DNA of 64,000 nucleotides from Pseudomonas fluorescens (GCF_001307275.1 NZ_CP012831.1:6998501-7062500), one strand, 5' to 3'. Shown: positions 33,644 through 42,107, numbered from the stretch's first letter. Notes: generated from the sequence alone by a model not told the origin. A program made the numbers and translations.

Positions 33644-34876
33644 TCAGGGCCTCAGTAGATGTTTGAGAGGCACATCGGCATCGGCCAACGCGTCCACGGA
33701 GAGTGGGGTCAGGTTGGCAATCAGCCGTTCACACAACTTGATGTCCTTGGCAACGCTGTTGCCCTGCCCCCAGCCGCAGGCGCCTTGCAAACGTTGCTCG
33801 GTGTCCAGGTAGAACAGCAGCAGACCACCGCTTGCCAAGGTGCGAACGGCCGAAGGTGGCGCCGGTGAGATCACGCCCACCGTCTGCAAGCCCCAGTCGT
33901 ACTGATCGGACCAGAAGCCGGGAACACCCTCGAACGGCAGCTCGCCGCCCAACAGATTCAATGCCGCGTGACGGCCCTGGGTCTCGGCATTGCGCCAGGT
34001 TTCCTGGCGCTGGAATAACGCGTCGGCGTGCAGGCGAAACTCACACACATCGCCGGCCGCAAAGATGTCTGGCGCGCTGGTGCGCAACTGGGCATCGACT
34101 CGAATTCCCTGGCCCACCTCCAGCCCCGCCGCCGCGGCCAATTCGATGTTGGGTTGCATACCGATACCGACCACCACCCAGTCACAGGGCAGCACCTGGC
34201 CGTCCACCAGTTGCACCACCTCAGCGCGTTCGATGCCTTGTACCCTTTCAAGCGCTACGTTCAGCCGCACGTCAACGCCCTGTTGCCGATGCAATTCCAA
34301 CAAGGCCTGGGACACAGCTTCAGGCAATACTCGCCCGGCCAGTCGTGGCCCGGCTTCCAGCAACGTCACCTGACAGCCTAAGGTCCGGGCCGTTGCCGCG
34401 ACTTCGAGGCCGATAAAGCCACCGCCGATGATCACCAGGCGCGTGCCGGGCATCAATGCGCTGCGCAGGGCCAGGGCTTCGTCATGGGTGCGCAGGTAAA
34501 GCACGTTGGCCAGAGGTTCAGGCACCAGGGACAAGCGACGCGCTCTGCCCCCGGTTGCCAACAGTAATCGGCTGTAGGGCAACCAACGTCCGTCGGTCAA
34601 TTGCAGGCGGTGGTGCTGCGGATCCAGGCTTTTTACCGGGTTGCCCGCCAGGTGTTCGATGCTCAGTTCAGTGAGCCGGCTATCGCTCCACAGGCTGCAA
34701 TCGTCCAGGTTCATCATGCCCTGCAGCAAGCCCTTGGACAGCGGAGGACGCTCGTACGGCAAATGGAGTTCATCGCCGATCAGGATCAGTCGACCGGTAT
34801 AACCCTGCTCGCGCAAGGTCAGCGCCGCGCGGCCACCGGCATGGCCGGCGCCGACGATAATCAGTGGAGCATTCAT
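33644..34876 (-). CDS. FAD-dependent ferredoxin reductase (MocF-like)
   Basis: The 410-residue flavoprotein belongs to the oxygenase-coupled NADH-ferredoxin reductase family. It has an N-terminal FAD motif (IIVGAGHAGGRAALTLREQG, residues 5-24), LPYERPPLSKGLL, an internal NAD motif (VIIGGGFIGLEVAATARTLG, about 148-167) and a second FAD segment, PDIFAAGDVCEF (about 270-281). It would transfer electrons from NAD(P)H to the Rieske ferredoxin encoded 18 bp upstream and on to the desaturase-type oxygenase. The three genes repeat the mocD-mocE-mocF electron-transfer set of rhizopine catabolism. Related reductases serve other oxygenases, so the partnership rests on adjacency. Confidence 0.88.
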   Translation of the reverse strand: MNAPLIIVGAGHAGGRAALTLREQGYTGRLILIGDELHLPYERPPLSKGLLQGMMNLDDCSLWSDSRLTELSIEHLAGNPVKSLDPQHHRLQLTDGRWLPYSRLLLATGGRARRLSLVPEPLANVLYLRTHDEALALRSALMPGTRLVIIGGGFIGLEVAATARTLGCQVTLLEAGPRLAGRVLPEAVSQALLELHRQQGVDVRLNVALERVQGIERAEVVQLVDGQVLPCDWVVVGIGMQPNIELAAAAGLEVGQGIRVDAQLRTSAPDIFAAGDVCEFRLHADALFQRQETWRNAETQGRHAALNLLGGELPFEGVPGFWSDQYDWGLQTVGVISPAPPSAVRTLASGGLLLFYLDTEQRLQGACGWGQGNSVAKDIKLCERLIANLTPLSVDALADADVPLKHLLRP

Positions 34877-34894
34877 GGCGTGTACTCCTGGCGG

Positions 34895-35215
34895 TCAAAC
34901 CGAGATGGCGAGCAGAACCCGCCCCGCGTCGACCCGTACCGGATAGGTCTTGAGATTGACACACACTGGCGCCCCCAAGGCTTTGCCGGTGCGATAGTCA
35001 AAGCGCCCGTTGTGCTTGGGGCACTCGATGACATGGTCCATCACCAGGCCGTCAGCCAGGTGGATCGACTCGTGAGTACACAGGCCAGCAGTGGCAAAAA
35101 ACTCGTTGTCAGCAGAGCGGTAGATGGCATAGGTATGCGGACCGTGGTCGAAGCGAATGACGTCTTCTTCATTTATTTCGCCCACGGCGCATACATCGAT
35201 CCATTGATCGTTCAT
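34895..35215 (-). CDS. Rieske-type [2Fe-2S] ferredoxin (MocE family)
   Basis: The 106-residue single-domain Rieske protein has cluster ligands C-x-H (LCTHES, about residues 44-47) and C-x2-H (ECPKHNGRFD, about 64-67). MocE-family ferredoxins carry electrons from a flavin reductase to a membrane or diiron oxygenase. It lies between the desaturase-like and reductase genes on the minus strand. It is soluble and has no signal peptide. Confidence 0.92.
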   Translation of the reverse strand: MNDQWIDVCAVGEINEEDVIRFDHGPHTYAIYRSADNEFFATAGLCTHESIHLADGLVMDHVIECPKHNGRFDYRTGKALGAPVCVNLKTYPVRVDAGRVLLAISV

Positions 35216-35251
35216 GGCGTTTTCTCTTGTTCGGGATACAGCCGGAAGGTG

Positions 35252-36340
35252 TCAGCCCAGGGTGGCTTCAGCCTGTGGATGAGCGTCGGTGGCAGGCCTT
35301 GGGCTACCGACGGGGCGTCGCACGAAATACGTCGGGTCCTTGCGCTGCTTCAAGAGGGTCGGAATGATTTCCTTGAAGGCCTCACCGATGTTGGCGTAAG
35401 GCGGCGGGCAGTCGTGGCGGATCTCTTCATGGAGCTGCGCCAGGGCGTGGTACGGCACCATCGGGTACATGTGGTGCTCAAGGTGATAATTCATGTTCAT
35501 GTACAGAAAGCGCAGTACCCGGTTCATATAGATGGTGCGGCAGTTGCTACGGTGGTCCAGCACATCTTCCGCCAGGCCTACATGTTGGGTGAGGCCAAAC
35601 AGGTAGGACAACCAGCCGCCATACAGGATGGGCAGGCCGATATACATCAGCGGCAACCAGCTGTGCAGGTAAAGCGCCGCGCCAAAGACAACGGCGTAAA
35701 TCACGAGCCAGATACGGGCCGCCAGGAACACCTTGGGCCACTCGGACTCAGGGATGAACGTCTGTTCCTGGGCATCCATTTTGCCAACCGCGTGCCGGCA
35801 TACGCCCCCCATCGTTTTCAGCAGCAACGGGATCTGGAACAGGCTCAGCAGCATCATGAACAAGCTCGGTGGACGCGGTTCGACGATTTCCGGATCGCGG
35901 CCGACGACGATGGTGTCGGTATGGTGCCGGGCATGGCTCCAGCGCCACACGTGGGGCTCGAACATGCACATGAAGCTCGCCACCTGGTAGAGCGCATCAT
36001 TCATCCAGCGAGTCTTGAAAGCCGTGCCGTGGCCGCTTTCATGCCAGCGCGGGTTGGAGGCGGTGGCGTACAGAACGCCATACGCAAGAAAAAACGGCAC
36101 ACAAGCCCAAGTGCCCCAGAACCAGTAGCCGCCGAAGCCGGTGATCAGCAGGGCCAGCAGCCAGATGGCGGTGTCGAGCAAGGCCGGGCCGTCGCGGCGT
36201 TGCATCAGTTGCTTCATACGTTGACGGGAGATGGGCGACTGGTACCAACTGGCCGATACGAGGCCCTTTTCAGCCGCGCGGGCGGCTTCAGGGCCGGTCA
36301 GGCGATAGTCCCGAGTAGAGGCGGTGTTGTCTTGAGACAT
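35252..36340 (-). CDS. Desaturase-fold diiron oxygenase (MocD-like)
   Basis: The 362-residue membrane protein has the three histidine boxes of the fatty-acid desaturase/hydroxylase family: HESGH (about residue 100), HARHH (about 136) and HLEHH (about 293). Hydrophobic segments lie near residues 55-90 and 200-240. The start at 36340 follows GGAGA. With the Rieske ferredoxin and reductase it forms a complete oxygenase. In the rhizopine moc system the equivalent MocDEF set is thought to O-demethylate 3-O-methyl-scyllo-inosamine. Placed beside an N-demethylation cluster, this enzyme may demethylate another methylated nutrient. A true fatty-acid desaturase role is less likely given the LacI-type regulator and isomerase neighbour. 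Confidence 0.85.
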   Translation of the reverse strand: MSQDNTASTRDYRLTGPEAARAAEKGLVSASWYQSPISRQRMKQLMQRRDGPALLDTAIWLLALLITGFGGYWFWGTWACVPFFLAYGVLYATASNPRWHESGHGTAFKTRWMNDALYQVASFMCMFEPHVWRWSHARHHTDTIVVGRDPEIVEPRPPSLFMMLLSLFQIPLLLKTMGGVCRHAVGKMDAQEQTFIPESEWPKVFLAARIWLVIYAVVFGAALYLHSWLPLMYIGLPILYGGWLSYLFGLTQHVGLAEDVLDHRSNCRTIYMNRVLRFLYMNMNYHLEHHMYPMVPYHALAQLHEEIRHDCPPPYANIGEAFKEIIPTLLKQRKDPTYFVRRPVGSPRPATDAHPQAEATLG

Positions 36341-36420
36341 TGTTATTGTTCTCCGCAAGCGTGAGATGTCAGGTGCTTTGCGTAAGAAAATATAGAGAGC
36401 GTGGAAGGCCCTCTCAAGGC

Positions 36421-36484
36421 CTTGAATACATTCCCTATCAAGCTATCATCCAGCTCCTGCAGGGCTTGATAGTTTTCTATCAAG
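36421..36484. promoter_or_regulatory. LacI-type operator palindrome(s) between the moc-like operon and its regulator
   Basis: CTTGATAGTTTTCTATCAAG at 36465-36484 is a perfect 8-bp inverted repeat with a TTTT centre. A second, imperfect site shares the right half CTATCAAG (36435-36442) with a left half CTTGAATA at 36421. Both lie between the divergent oxygenase and LacI genes, the normal place for a LacI-family regulator to control both promoters. Confidence 0.8.
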
Positions 36485-36502
36485 ACGCTTTGAAGGTCCA
36501 TC

Positions 36503-37552
36503 ATGAATAACAATAAACGCCCCACCATCGCCACGGTCGCCAAACACGCAGGCTTAAGTGTCGCCACCGTCGACCGCGTGCTCAACGCTCGCGCCCCGGT
36601 TAATCCAGCCACAGCCGAACAGGTGCTTCACGCCGCAGAAGCCGTGGGCTATTTTGCCGCACGGCTGATCGGCCAACGTATTCTCGAGCGTCGCCCCACG
36701 TACCGTTTCGGCATCCTGCTGCTGGGCACCGCCCAGGCGTTCTACGCCAACCTGGCCCAAGCCATCACCGAGGCCGCGCAACGCCAGGTCGGGGCCAACC
36801 TGACCTGCCAATTCGAATACGTTTTTGATCGCACCCCCAGCGCCATCATCGCCCAGATCGAACAGTTGGCGGTGCAGTGCGACGGCCTGGCGGTGGTCAG
36901 CTTCGCCCACCCACAGATCAACGCCGCCCTTGCCCAGATTCGCGAGGCCGGCGTGCCCGTGGTGGCACTGCTGTCGGGCATTCATGAGGCGGCGACCGAG
37001 CCCTATGTCGGCCAAGACAATCACGTCGTCGGGCGCACGATGGGGTGGCTGCTGGCCCGCACCTGTGGCGCGCGCAAAGGCAGCATCGGCATTCTGCTCG
37101 GAGGTCATCGCTTTCTTGGCCACCAGGCGCGGGTCGAAGGCTTGCACAGTTACTTGGCCGAACACGCACCTGGGCTGCGCCCGCTGGAGCCGCTGATCAA
37201 TCTGGACAACTGCGACATCACCGAAGAAGCAACCCTCGACCTGCTGGTTCGGCATGACGATTTGCGCGGGCTATGCGTGGTAGGCGGCGGTGGCGACGGG
37301 ATTATCAACGCGTTGGCGCAACTGCCCAAGCGCCCGACGCTGTGCTGCATTTTGCAGGAGTCCACCGAGCTGTCACGCCAAGCCCTGGCCCAGGGTTTGG
37401 TCGACGTGGTGATCGACTCTCAGCCGCGCCAGACTGCAACGGCGCTGGTGGATCTACTGGTGGAATTGCAGACTGCGGAGCAGTTCGATCCTGTGCGTCA
37501 CCGGGTGCATATTCCGCTGCAGATTGTGACATCGGAGAATACCCAAACCTGA
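36503..37552 (+). CDS. LacI-family transcriptional regulator
   Basis: The 349-residue regulator has an N-terminal LacI helix-turn-helix (PTIATVAKHAGLSVATVDRV and the hinge region NPATAEQVLHAA; residues 7-50). A periplasmic-binding-protein-like sensor domain follows (about 67-345; YRFGILLLGTAQAFYANLAQ, GSIGILLGGHRFLGHQARVEG, LCVVGGGGDGIINAL). The start is the ATG 18 bp after a perfect operator palindrome, implying autoregulation. Sensor domains of this class bind sugars, inositols or related small polar molecules. This supports a polyol- or sugar-like inducer for the divergent oxygenase operon. The gene is monocistronic; IS remnants follow. Confidence 0.92.
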   Translation: MNNNKRPTIATVAKHAGLSVATVDRVLNARAPVNPATAEQVLHAAEAVGYFAARLIGQRILERRPTYRFGILLLGTAQAFYANLAQAITEAAQRQVGANLTCQFEYVFDRTPSAIIAQIEQLAVQCDGLAVVSFAHPQINAALAQIREAGVPVVALLSGIHEAATEPYVGQDNHVVGRTMGWLLARTCGARKGSIGILLGGHRFLGHQARVEGLHSYLAEHAPGLRPLEPLINLDNCDITEEATLDLLVRHDDLRGLCVVGGGGDGIINALAQLPKRPTLCCILQESTELSRQALAQGLVDVVIDSQPRQTATALVDLLVELQTAEQFDPVRHRVHIPLQIVTSENTQT

Positions 37553-37858
37553 TGGGCTGGCGGCACAATCTGTTCAGCCCTTGATGGCGCGGTTAACCGT
37601 CACTTACTACGGCTTCAGCTGACTTCTGTACATTCAATCCCGTCCCTCCTCAACGCTCGGTAGAGGACTTTCACCTCCCAGTCACCAGCGTGACTGGTTG
37701 CGCTTGCGCGCAACGCGCCATACCTGGCACACCAGTGATGCTTGATGTCTACCTATTTAAGTGGACACCATTTTTAGCTCATGCAAGCAGGATCGCCATG
37801 CGTCAACGGAACTCAAAGCCGTTCAAATCCCAGGTCGTCCAAGAAGGCTTGCAATCAT
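37553..37858 (+). mobile_element. IS66-type orfA N-terminal remnant and unassigned debris
   Basis: From an ATG at 37798 the frame reads MRQRNSKPFKSQVVQEGLQ, resembling the start of IS66-family accessory transposase OrfA (MRQR...KPFKAQVVQECLQPG). It is lost at the DUF1835 gene end after about 25 codons. The preceding part, 37553-37790, shows no convincing gene. The assignment is from memory of IS66 OrfA sequences. Confidence 0.45.
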
Positions 37859-39100
37859 TCAGCGCCGCCATACCTGCCCCTCCGCACTGACCACCCAGGG
37901 CGTCTTGCCGACAGCTAAATGCACTCCACCCACCCAACGCTCCGGCGGCTGTTGGTCGAGCCAATGCGCCTGTCCGGTCAGAACCCTGTCACCCAGCTCC
38001 GTCAACTGTAGAAGTCGTTGCGGCCAGGTGTTTCCCTGTCCTTCGCGCAATAGCGGCTGGGGCGCATCGATCAATGGCCGCAGCAATGCATGGAACATCA
38101 AGTCGCCCAAGTACGGTAGCGGCTCATCGTGCTGCATTAATTGGGCGAACACCCGACCTGCGGGCAGCTCGCCATGCTCTCCCAGGATGCGCAGCACCAG
38201 ACGCTCGGTCAGACTCAGGCCGTCGTCTACGCCCGGAAGCTCCTGTAGTTGCCGTGCCAGGGCGGGGCCCAGCAGCGGCAAGACCGGATGCTGCTGGCCC
38301 GCCAACTGCGCCCACTGGCGCGGATCCGGCGCGGTATACGCGGCCCACGTCTGGCGCGCCAGCGCCAGCGCGTCGTCCCCTAGCGAGCGGCGTTGTGGCC
38401 AGAGCCAGGCGAGCAGATCTGGCGCCAGCTGACCGATACCAATAAACCGTTCAACTCCCGGCACCTGGGCAATTTCGATCAGTTCGAGTCGGCGCGGTCG
38501 GCTGGAGAGGCTTGCCAGCAGCCGGATCAGGAACAACTGGTCATAGGCGTCGGCTTCGCACCAGAGTACCACTTCGCTATCGGCATGAAGTTGCGCCAAT
38601 GCCGACCGCTGTGTGGCCTGGCGCTGTGCGATATCACTGGCGGCAAGGCCGAACGCCTGTTGCGCATAGGCGCTGCGCACCTGCCAGTACTCAGGCTCCG
38701 GTAGCGTGGGGACTGGCCCCATCACCATCGGGTCGTCGAACATGTGAAACGCGCCTTGGAAGCCAGCAGTGCGCAAGCTGTGCTCGATATCGTTGCCGCA
38801 CCGCCAATGCTGTACTGCGGTCTCGTCATCGGCAACGAAACCCGGGTGGCGCGCGGCGAAGGCCACTGCATCGGCGTGGGCCCTGAGCTTGGGCCAGCTG
38901 GCGAAGCCGGCCTCGCGGGCCACCAGCCACTGGGTGTCAGCGAGACAGTAAGCGGGACCTGGCAAACCGAGCGCGCAAAGTTGTGCGCGAGCTTCGCTGG
39001 CCTGGTTATCTTTCAACGCCGTCAACAAGCGCTTGGCGCGTTTACGCAAGGTGGGTAGATCGAGGCGGCCGTGATGGCGGGAAGTATTAATGGCGGGCAT
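37859..39100 (-). CDS. DUF1835-domain protein
   Basis: The 413-residue protein starts at 39100 with AAGGAG upstream. It opens with a basic helical region (LDLPTLRKRAKRLLTALKDN), followed by WLVAREAGFASWPKLRAHAD (a motif often seen at the N terminus of ankyrin-like proteins). A DUF1835-like core follows: HWRCGNDIEHSLRTAGFQG, then DDPMVMGPVP and VVLWCEADAYDQLFLIRLLA. The function of the family is not known. Fragments related to IS66 lie on both sides (37798 and 39295), so the gene may have moved as part of a composite insertion, or the insertions may have decayed around it. There is no operon partner. Confidence 0.75.
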   Translation of the reverse strand: MPAINTSRHHGRLDLPTLRKRAKRLLTALKDNQASEARAQLCALGLPGPAYCLADTQWLVAREAGFASWPKLRAHADAVAFAARHPGFVADDETAVQHWRCGNDIEHSLRTAGFQGAFHMFDDPMVMGPVPTLPEPEYWQVRSAYAQQAFGLAASDIAQRQATQRSALAQLHADSEVVLWCEADAYDQLFLIRLLASLSSRPRRLELIEIAQVPGVERFIGIGQLAPDLLAWLWPQRRSLGDDALALARQTWAAYTAPDPRQWAQLAGQQHPVLPLLGPALARQLQELPGVDDGLSLTERLVLRILGEHGELPAGRVFAQLMQHDEPLPYLGDLMFHALLRPLIDAPQPLLREGQGNTWPQRLLQLTELGDRVLTGQAHWLDQQPPERWVGGVHLAVGKTPWVVSAEGQVWRR

Positions 39101-39294
39101 GCCAACTCCTTGTCTGGCTCGGTCCGCCCGCAAGCCGGGAGTTGGAAAAAGAAAATGAGTAAAACGAGCCTGGGTTGCCCCTTCGCGCGGACCGCGGGCG
39201 CAGCGAACGCCTAAGACCAGACTCTAGCGTTAAGCGCTGAGTGAGGCAACGCTCGCCCACAAAAAACTCCGTTGGTGCGTATGGCGGGACAGGG

Positions 39295-39390
39295 GTAAGT
39301 GAACGAGTATTACGCCTTGCCAGCGGATACCCAGTTGTGCGGCAGCAGCTCGGCCAGAGCGCTGGCCTTCTGCGTCGGCAGTCGTGACAT
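39295..39390 (-). mobile_element. IS66-family transposase (tnpC) C-terminal remnant with terminal repeat
   Basis: The minus strand from 39390 to 39310 encodes MSRLPTQKASALAELLPHNW, then VSAGKA and a stop, matching the invariant end of IS66 TnpC (LLPHNW). Just beyond the stop lies GTAAGTGAACG (39295), which resembles an IS66 terminal inverted repeat. The rest of the transposase is missing. The sequence from 39101 to 39294 and from 39391 to 39639 has no recognisable gene; it is probably more insertion-sequence debris. Confidence 0.75.
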
Positions 39391-39639
39391 CTCCGTTCAG
39401 TTAATCGTCATGGCAGCGGCGAACCCGACATCAGCAACGGGCAGACGCTGGGCGGAGTTAAGAGCGGGGATTGGAGGGATATTTCTGGGTCACCGTCCAA
39501 GGCCTTAGGAGCCCAGGACGGTGAAGATTTCAAAGACCCGGTTTCCGGCGGATCATAAGGCTGCTCCGCTTAAGTGACCAGCATTACGTCGATGCGTTTT
39601 TTTTGTTTGGACAGGCTCAATCTTGGGTGAGTGCCGCAC

Positions 39640-40413
39640 TCAAGCCGTATCTGCCCCAGCGTCATCAAACAGTTGCTTGTCGAGGTTCAAGACCTTGTCC
39701 ATTACGTCCTGAGGACTGCCCTTACCCTCAACGGTATGGGTCTTGTAGTTGAAATCGAGTGCTATCCAACCCTGCAACTTCGCCTCATAACTATTAGGAT
39801 ACTGTGCCTGCTCAATAGCGGGCAAATCCTTATAGTATTCAAGTGCTAAAGTAAAGAATTTCGTCAGCTTTCCAGTTTCATTGTATTCCGCGATCGAATT
39901 AGCAACAACCTTCTGCCGCCAGGCATATTCCTGATCGGACGATTCACTCCACGCCGCGCGACGCTCGTTAGTCGTAAAACTTCCACTCTCATCATAGATA
40001 ATCAATGAGAGCTGATCGCTCGACATACCCGCAAATGGATTTTTACCACTGCCATTGACAAACTGCGTTGCATTGTCCGCACGAGCCAATAACACAGGGT
40101 CCTGAGTGCCAGGCACTTCAGCATCATTGGCTTTTTTGTTGATAAAATAACCATCACCGGAAATCTTGCTCAAAAGCTCACTCGCTTTCGCGCCAAGCTC
40201 TTTCCTGCTCAAACTCGAATCTCTAGCCGCCGCACGGGCGGCACTCTCACTCAACTGTAGAGAGAGTGAAGAAAGGCGACTGGTATCTTTATGACTACCG
40301 AGATCAGCGCTTTCAGTTGCCACCTGAGTCTTCGTTAGCGATTCATTTTGGCTCGCCGTCACATTGGAAACCTGCGAACCAGAGAACCCATTTGAATTAA
40401 TTGAACCGACCAA
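39640..40413 (-). CDS. Hypothetical protein, low G+C, serine-rich N terminus
   Basis: The 257-residue protein was not recognised. The first 75 residues are polar, rich in Ser, Thr and Gln, and free of hydrophobic stretches (GSINSNGFSGSQVSNVTASQ). The remainder looks globular, with motifs NPFAGMSSDQLSLIIYDESG, TTNERRAAWSESSDQEYAWR and EYYKDLPAIEQAQYPNSYEA. It has no signal peptide and no membrane segment. Codon usage and base composition are clearly more A/T-rich than the flanking genes, suggesting transfer. A disordered Ser-rich leader on a soluble protein is seen in some type III effectors, but no export signal can be proven here. It is an isolated gene in a scarred region. Confidence 0.6.
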   Translation of the reverse strand: MVGSINSNGFSGSQVSNVTASQNESLTKTQVATESADLGSHKDTSRLSSLSLQLSESAARAAARDSSLSRKELGAKASELLSKISGDGYFINKKANDAEVPGTQDPVLLARADNATQFVNGSGKNPFAGMSSDQLSLIIYDESGSFTTNERRAAWSESSDQEYAWRQKVVANSIAEYNETGKLTKFFTLALEYYKDLPAIEQAQYPNSYEAKLQGWIALDFNYKTHTVEGKGSPQDVMDKVLNLDKQLFDDAGADTA

Positions 40414-40784
40414 GATAATGTCTTCCTTGTTATCAGCCGTTCCTGAATACGTGGCTAGTCAATTAATATCGGCAGCACTCAAAAAAACTGTAATGCTTCA
40501 CGTCGGGATCAACATCGAAGACGGGCTGGGCTCGCCAGAACTGCTTGTCCGAAAGATCGACGTCGCGAGAAAGGTGGCGAATCAGGTGACGGACTGCCAT
40601 CCCCCGAAGAGAATTGAAGCGTCTGGGCGTTAGACGACTCAGTGCGAGTTCCTGCATCACCGAGTTTCTGTATGGTGTTATGGGAGCGTTGGTCCGCACC
40701 ACCAGGTGCGCTTTCATGCAAGCCCCCAATGCATCCGAGCCCCTTCGCGAGGAGCGCAGAACACTTCGTCATAGCAGTCGACGT
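40414..40784. other. Intergenic stretch without a recognisable gene
   Basis: Several short frames exist on both strands, but none has a convincing start, codon pattern or family similarity. No repeat or insertion-sequence end was identified. It is probably non-coding or decayed DNA. Confidence 0.4.
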
Positions 40785-41198
40785 TTAGCAGGACTGATCG
40801 CCTTTGATCCAAGAACGAAGCTTGTCCAACGTAGGCGCCTTGACGCCAATCGTGCTCCAGCCCTTGAGGGTGTATAGCTTTATCTCTGCGATACCCTCAG
40901 GGGTGGGCTCGATAGTGATGATCGCCAAGCTGAGCCTTACGCCTTGGGCCACCATACGCTGGGTGATCTGTCCGCTACCGAGTTCTGAATCGAACTCGCC
41001 TTCCGTTGTGACCGGGGTCCCCAGGGGCGAGTGTTCCAAACAGATTCTGCTTGCTTGACGGATATTACGGTAAGCGGATTGAGCAGTAACGTCCGCCTGG
41101 ATCGAGCCATCGTAACCGTCTGGATCAGACATCAGATTTGCGGGGGTATTTGTGCATCCTGCCAGCAATAAAAAGCCGATAGCCCATATAAAATTCAA
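40785..41198 (-). CDS. Small putative lipoprotein
   Basis: The 137-residue protein from a TTG start at 41198 has an ideal lipoprotein signal: MNFIWAIGFLLLAGC, with lipobox LLAGC and Cys15. GGGAGCAAGG lies just upstream of the TTG. The mature part (TNTPANLMSDPDGYDGSIQA, then QSAYRNIRQASRICLEHSPL) is followed by a two-strand region, LSLAIITIEPTPEGIAEIKL, and ends WIKGDQSC with two possible disulfide cysteines (Cys at the CLEHS site and the last residue). It is probably outer-membrane anchored, facing the periplasm. No family was recognised. The alternative TTG start at 41240 would break the signal peptide layout. Confidence 0.65.
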   Translation of the reverse strand: MNFIWAIGFLLLAGCTNTPANLMSDPDGYDGSIQADVTAQSAYRNIRQASRICLEHSPLGTPVTTEGEFDSELGSGQITQRMVAQGVRLSLAIITIEPTPEGIAEIKLYTLKGWSTIGVKAPTLDKLRSWIKGDQSC

Positions 41199-41396
41199 AA
41201 CCTTGCTCCCTTTTTGTCGACAGAATGAACATGCAAGCAAGGTGTTTTAGGTCATTCAGCGTCCTATTCGCACACTCAATCACACGGCGGTGAGACGTGA
41301 TGCTGATCTACCCATATGTTTTTTGCCGTTTGTTATAACGCTCTAACGATCAAGTATCTAGCACAGGTATCCAAACGCTGGAGCATTTTCCAGGCA

Positions 41397-41429
41397 CAAA
41401 AAAAAGCCACTCATCTGAGTGGCTTTTTT
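41397..41429. terminator. Strong rho-independent terminator
   Basis: Perfect stem AAAAAGCCACTC / GAGTGGCTTTTT with loop ATCT, flanked by A-runs and T-runs on both sides, so it can work in both directions. It lies 9 bp from the tRNA-Gly 3' fragment, as a tRNA terminator would. Confidence 0.85.
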
Positions 41430-41437
41430 CTGAATCT

Positions 41438-41458
41438 TGGAGCGGGAAACGAGACTCG
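41438..41458 (-). other. tRNA-Gly 3'-end fragment, probable attachment-site scar
   Basis: The 21 bases beginning TGGAGCGGGAAACGAGAC and ending TCG are the reverse complement of the CCA end, acceptor strand and T-arm of a bacterial tRNA-Gly. The match then stops abruptly: a real tRNA would continue AACTCGCG, but TATCTGG follows. No tRNA body is present. Such duplicated 3' ends mark integration sites of genomic islands and prophages. With a terminator directly downstream of the fragment, the inserted DNA would be expected on the right-hand (higher coordinate) side. Confidence 0.7.
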
Positions 41459-42107
41459 TATCTGGCGTCCGACCCATTGAAATCTAAGGGGTTTCTTTTC
41501 TTGCCCGAGCAGGAAAAGACTTAATTCTGGACTTGTTATTTGGGAGGATCAAGAGCCAACCATGAATGAAAAGTCAGTGCTCTGAGCCAATCTTCGTCTT
41601 TTTTCAGTAGCGCTTGTAAATCCGGAGAAAGCAGCATCGGTGAAAAAGCACTGACATGCGTGTTTTCCGGCCCGAGCACCCCCTTGGATTACAAGTCACG
41701 CGGATGTTGTCAAGGACACGGTGGCTTTTATGGGGGCATTCAGTTTTTGGTCAGGTGTCTCGTATTGTCGCCGCGTCGTTGTTTAATAGAGTTCGGGGGC
41801 CGATTGGCAATACTGGCAGGGCGCATGACCATTACGTACGACTTTCTCTCTGTGAAACTGTCGAGTTGACGGCCTCTTTGTTACCCTGAATGGGCTTCTC
41901 GCTTCTGTTTCCAGCGCTGGTGTCGAGATCCTGAAACACATTTCCCCACAGAACCGACCTGGCTAGTATCGTTCTCGACGATCAGCTTGGTATCGCCGAG
42001 TTCCTCCTTGGGAGGCGACGAGCGCAAGCCGTCGAAGAGGTTGCGGGCAGGCGTCGCGGCTTGCCGACGCTGCAGCTGCAGCTGCGCAATGCCTACCCTG
42101 ATGGGGC
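41459..42107. other. Region without a recognisable gene, possible fragments
   Basis: A 77-codon plus-strand frame (41656-41889) has an ATG but no identifiable family. On the minus strand near 41950-42050 a frame reads ARNLFDGLRSSPPKEELGDT, which may be a fragment of a lost gene. No inverted repeats or complete insertion sequences were found. Confidence 0.35.

Noticed and set aside
34601..36364. 587-codon plus-strand frame opposite the ferredoxin and desaturase genes
   Set aside because: Antisense shadow crossing three well-supported genes; no domain content.
41438..41458. Intact tRNA-Gly gene
   Set aside because: Only 21 bp of the 3' end match; the anticodon and D arms are absent.
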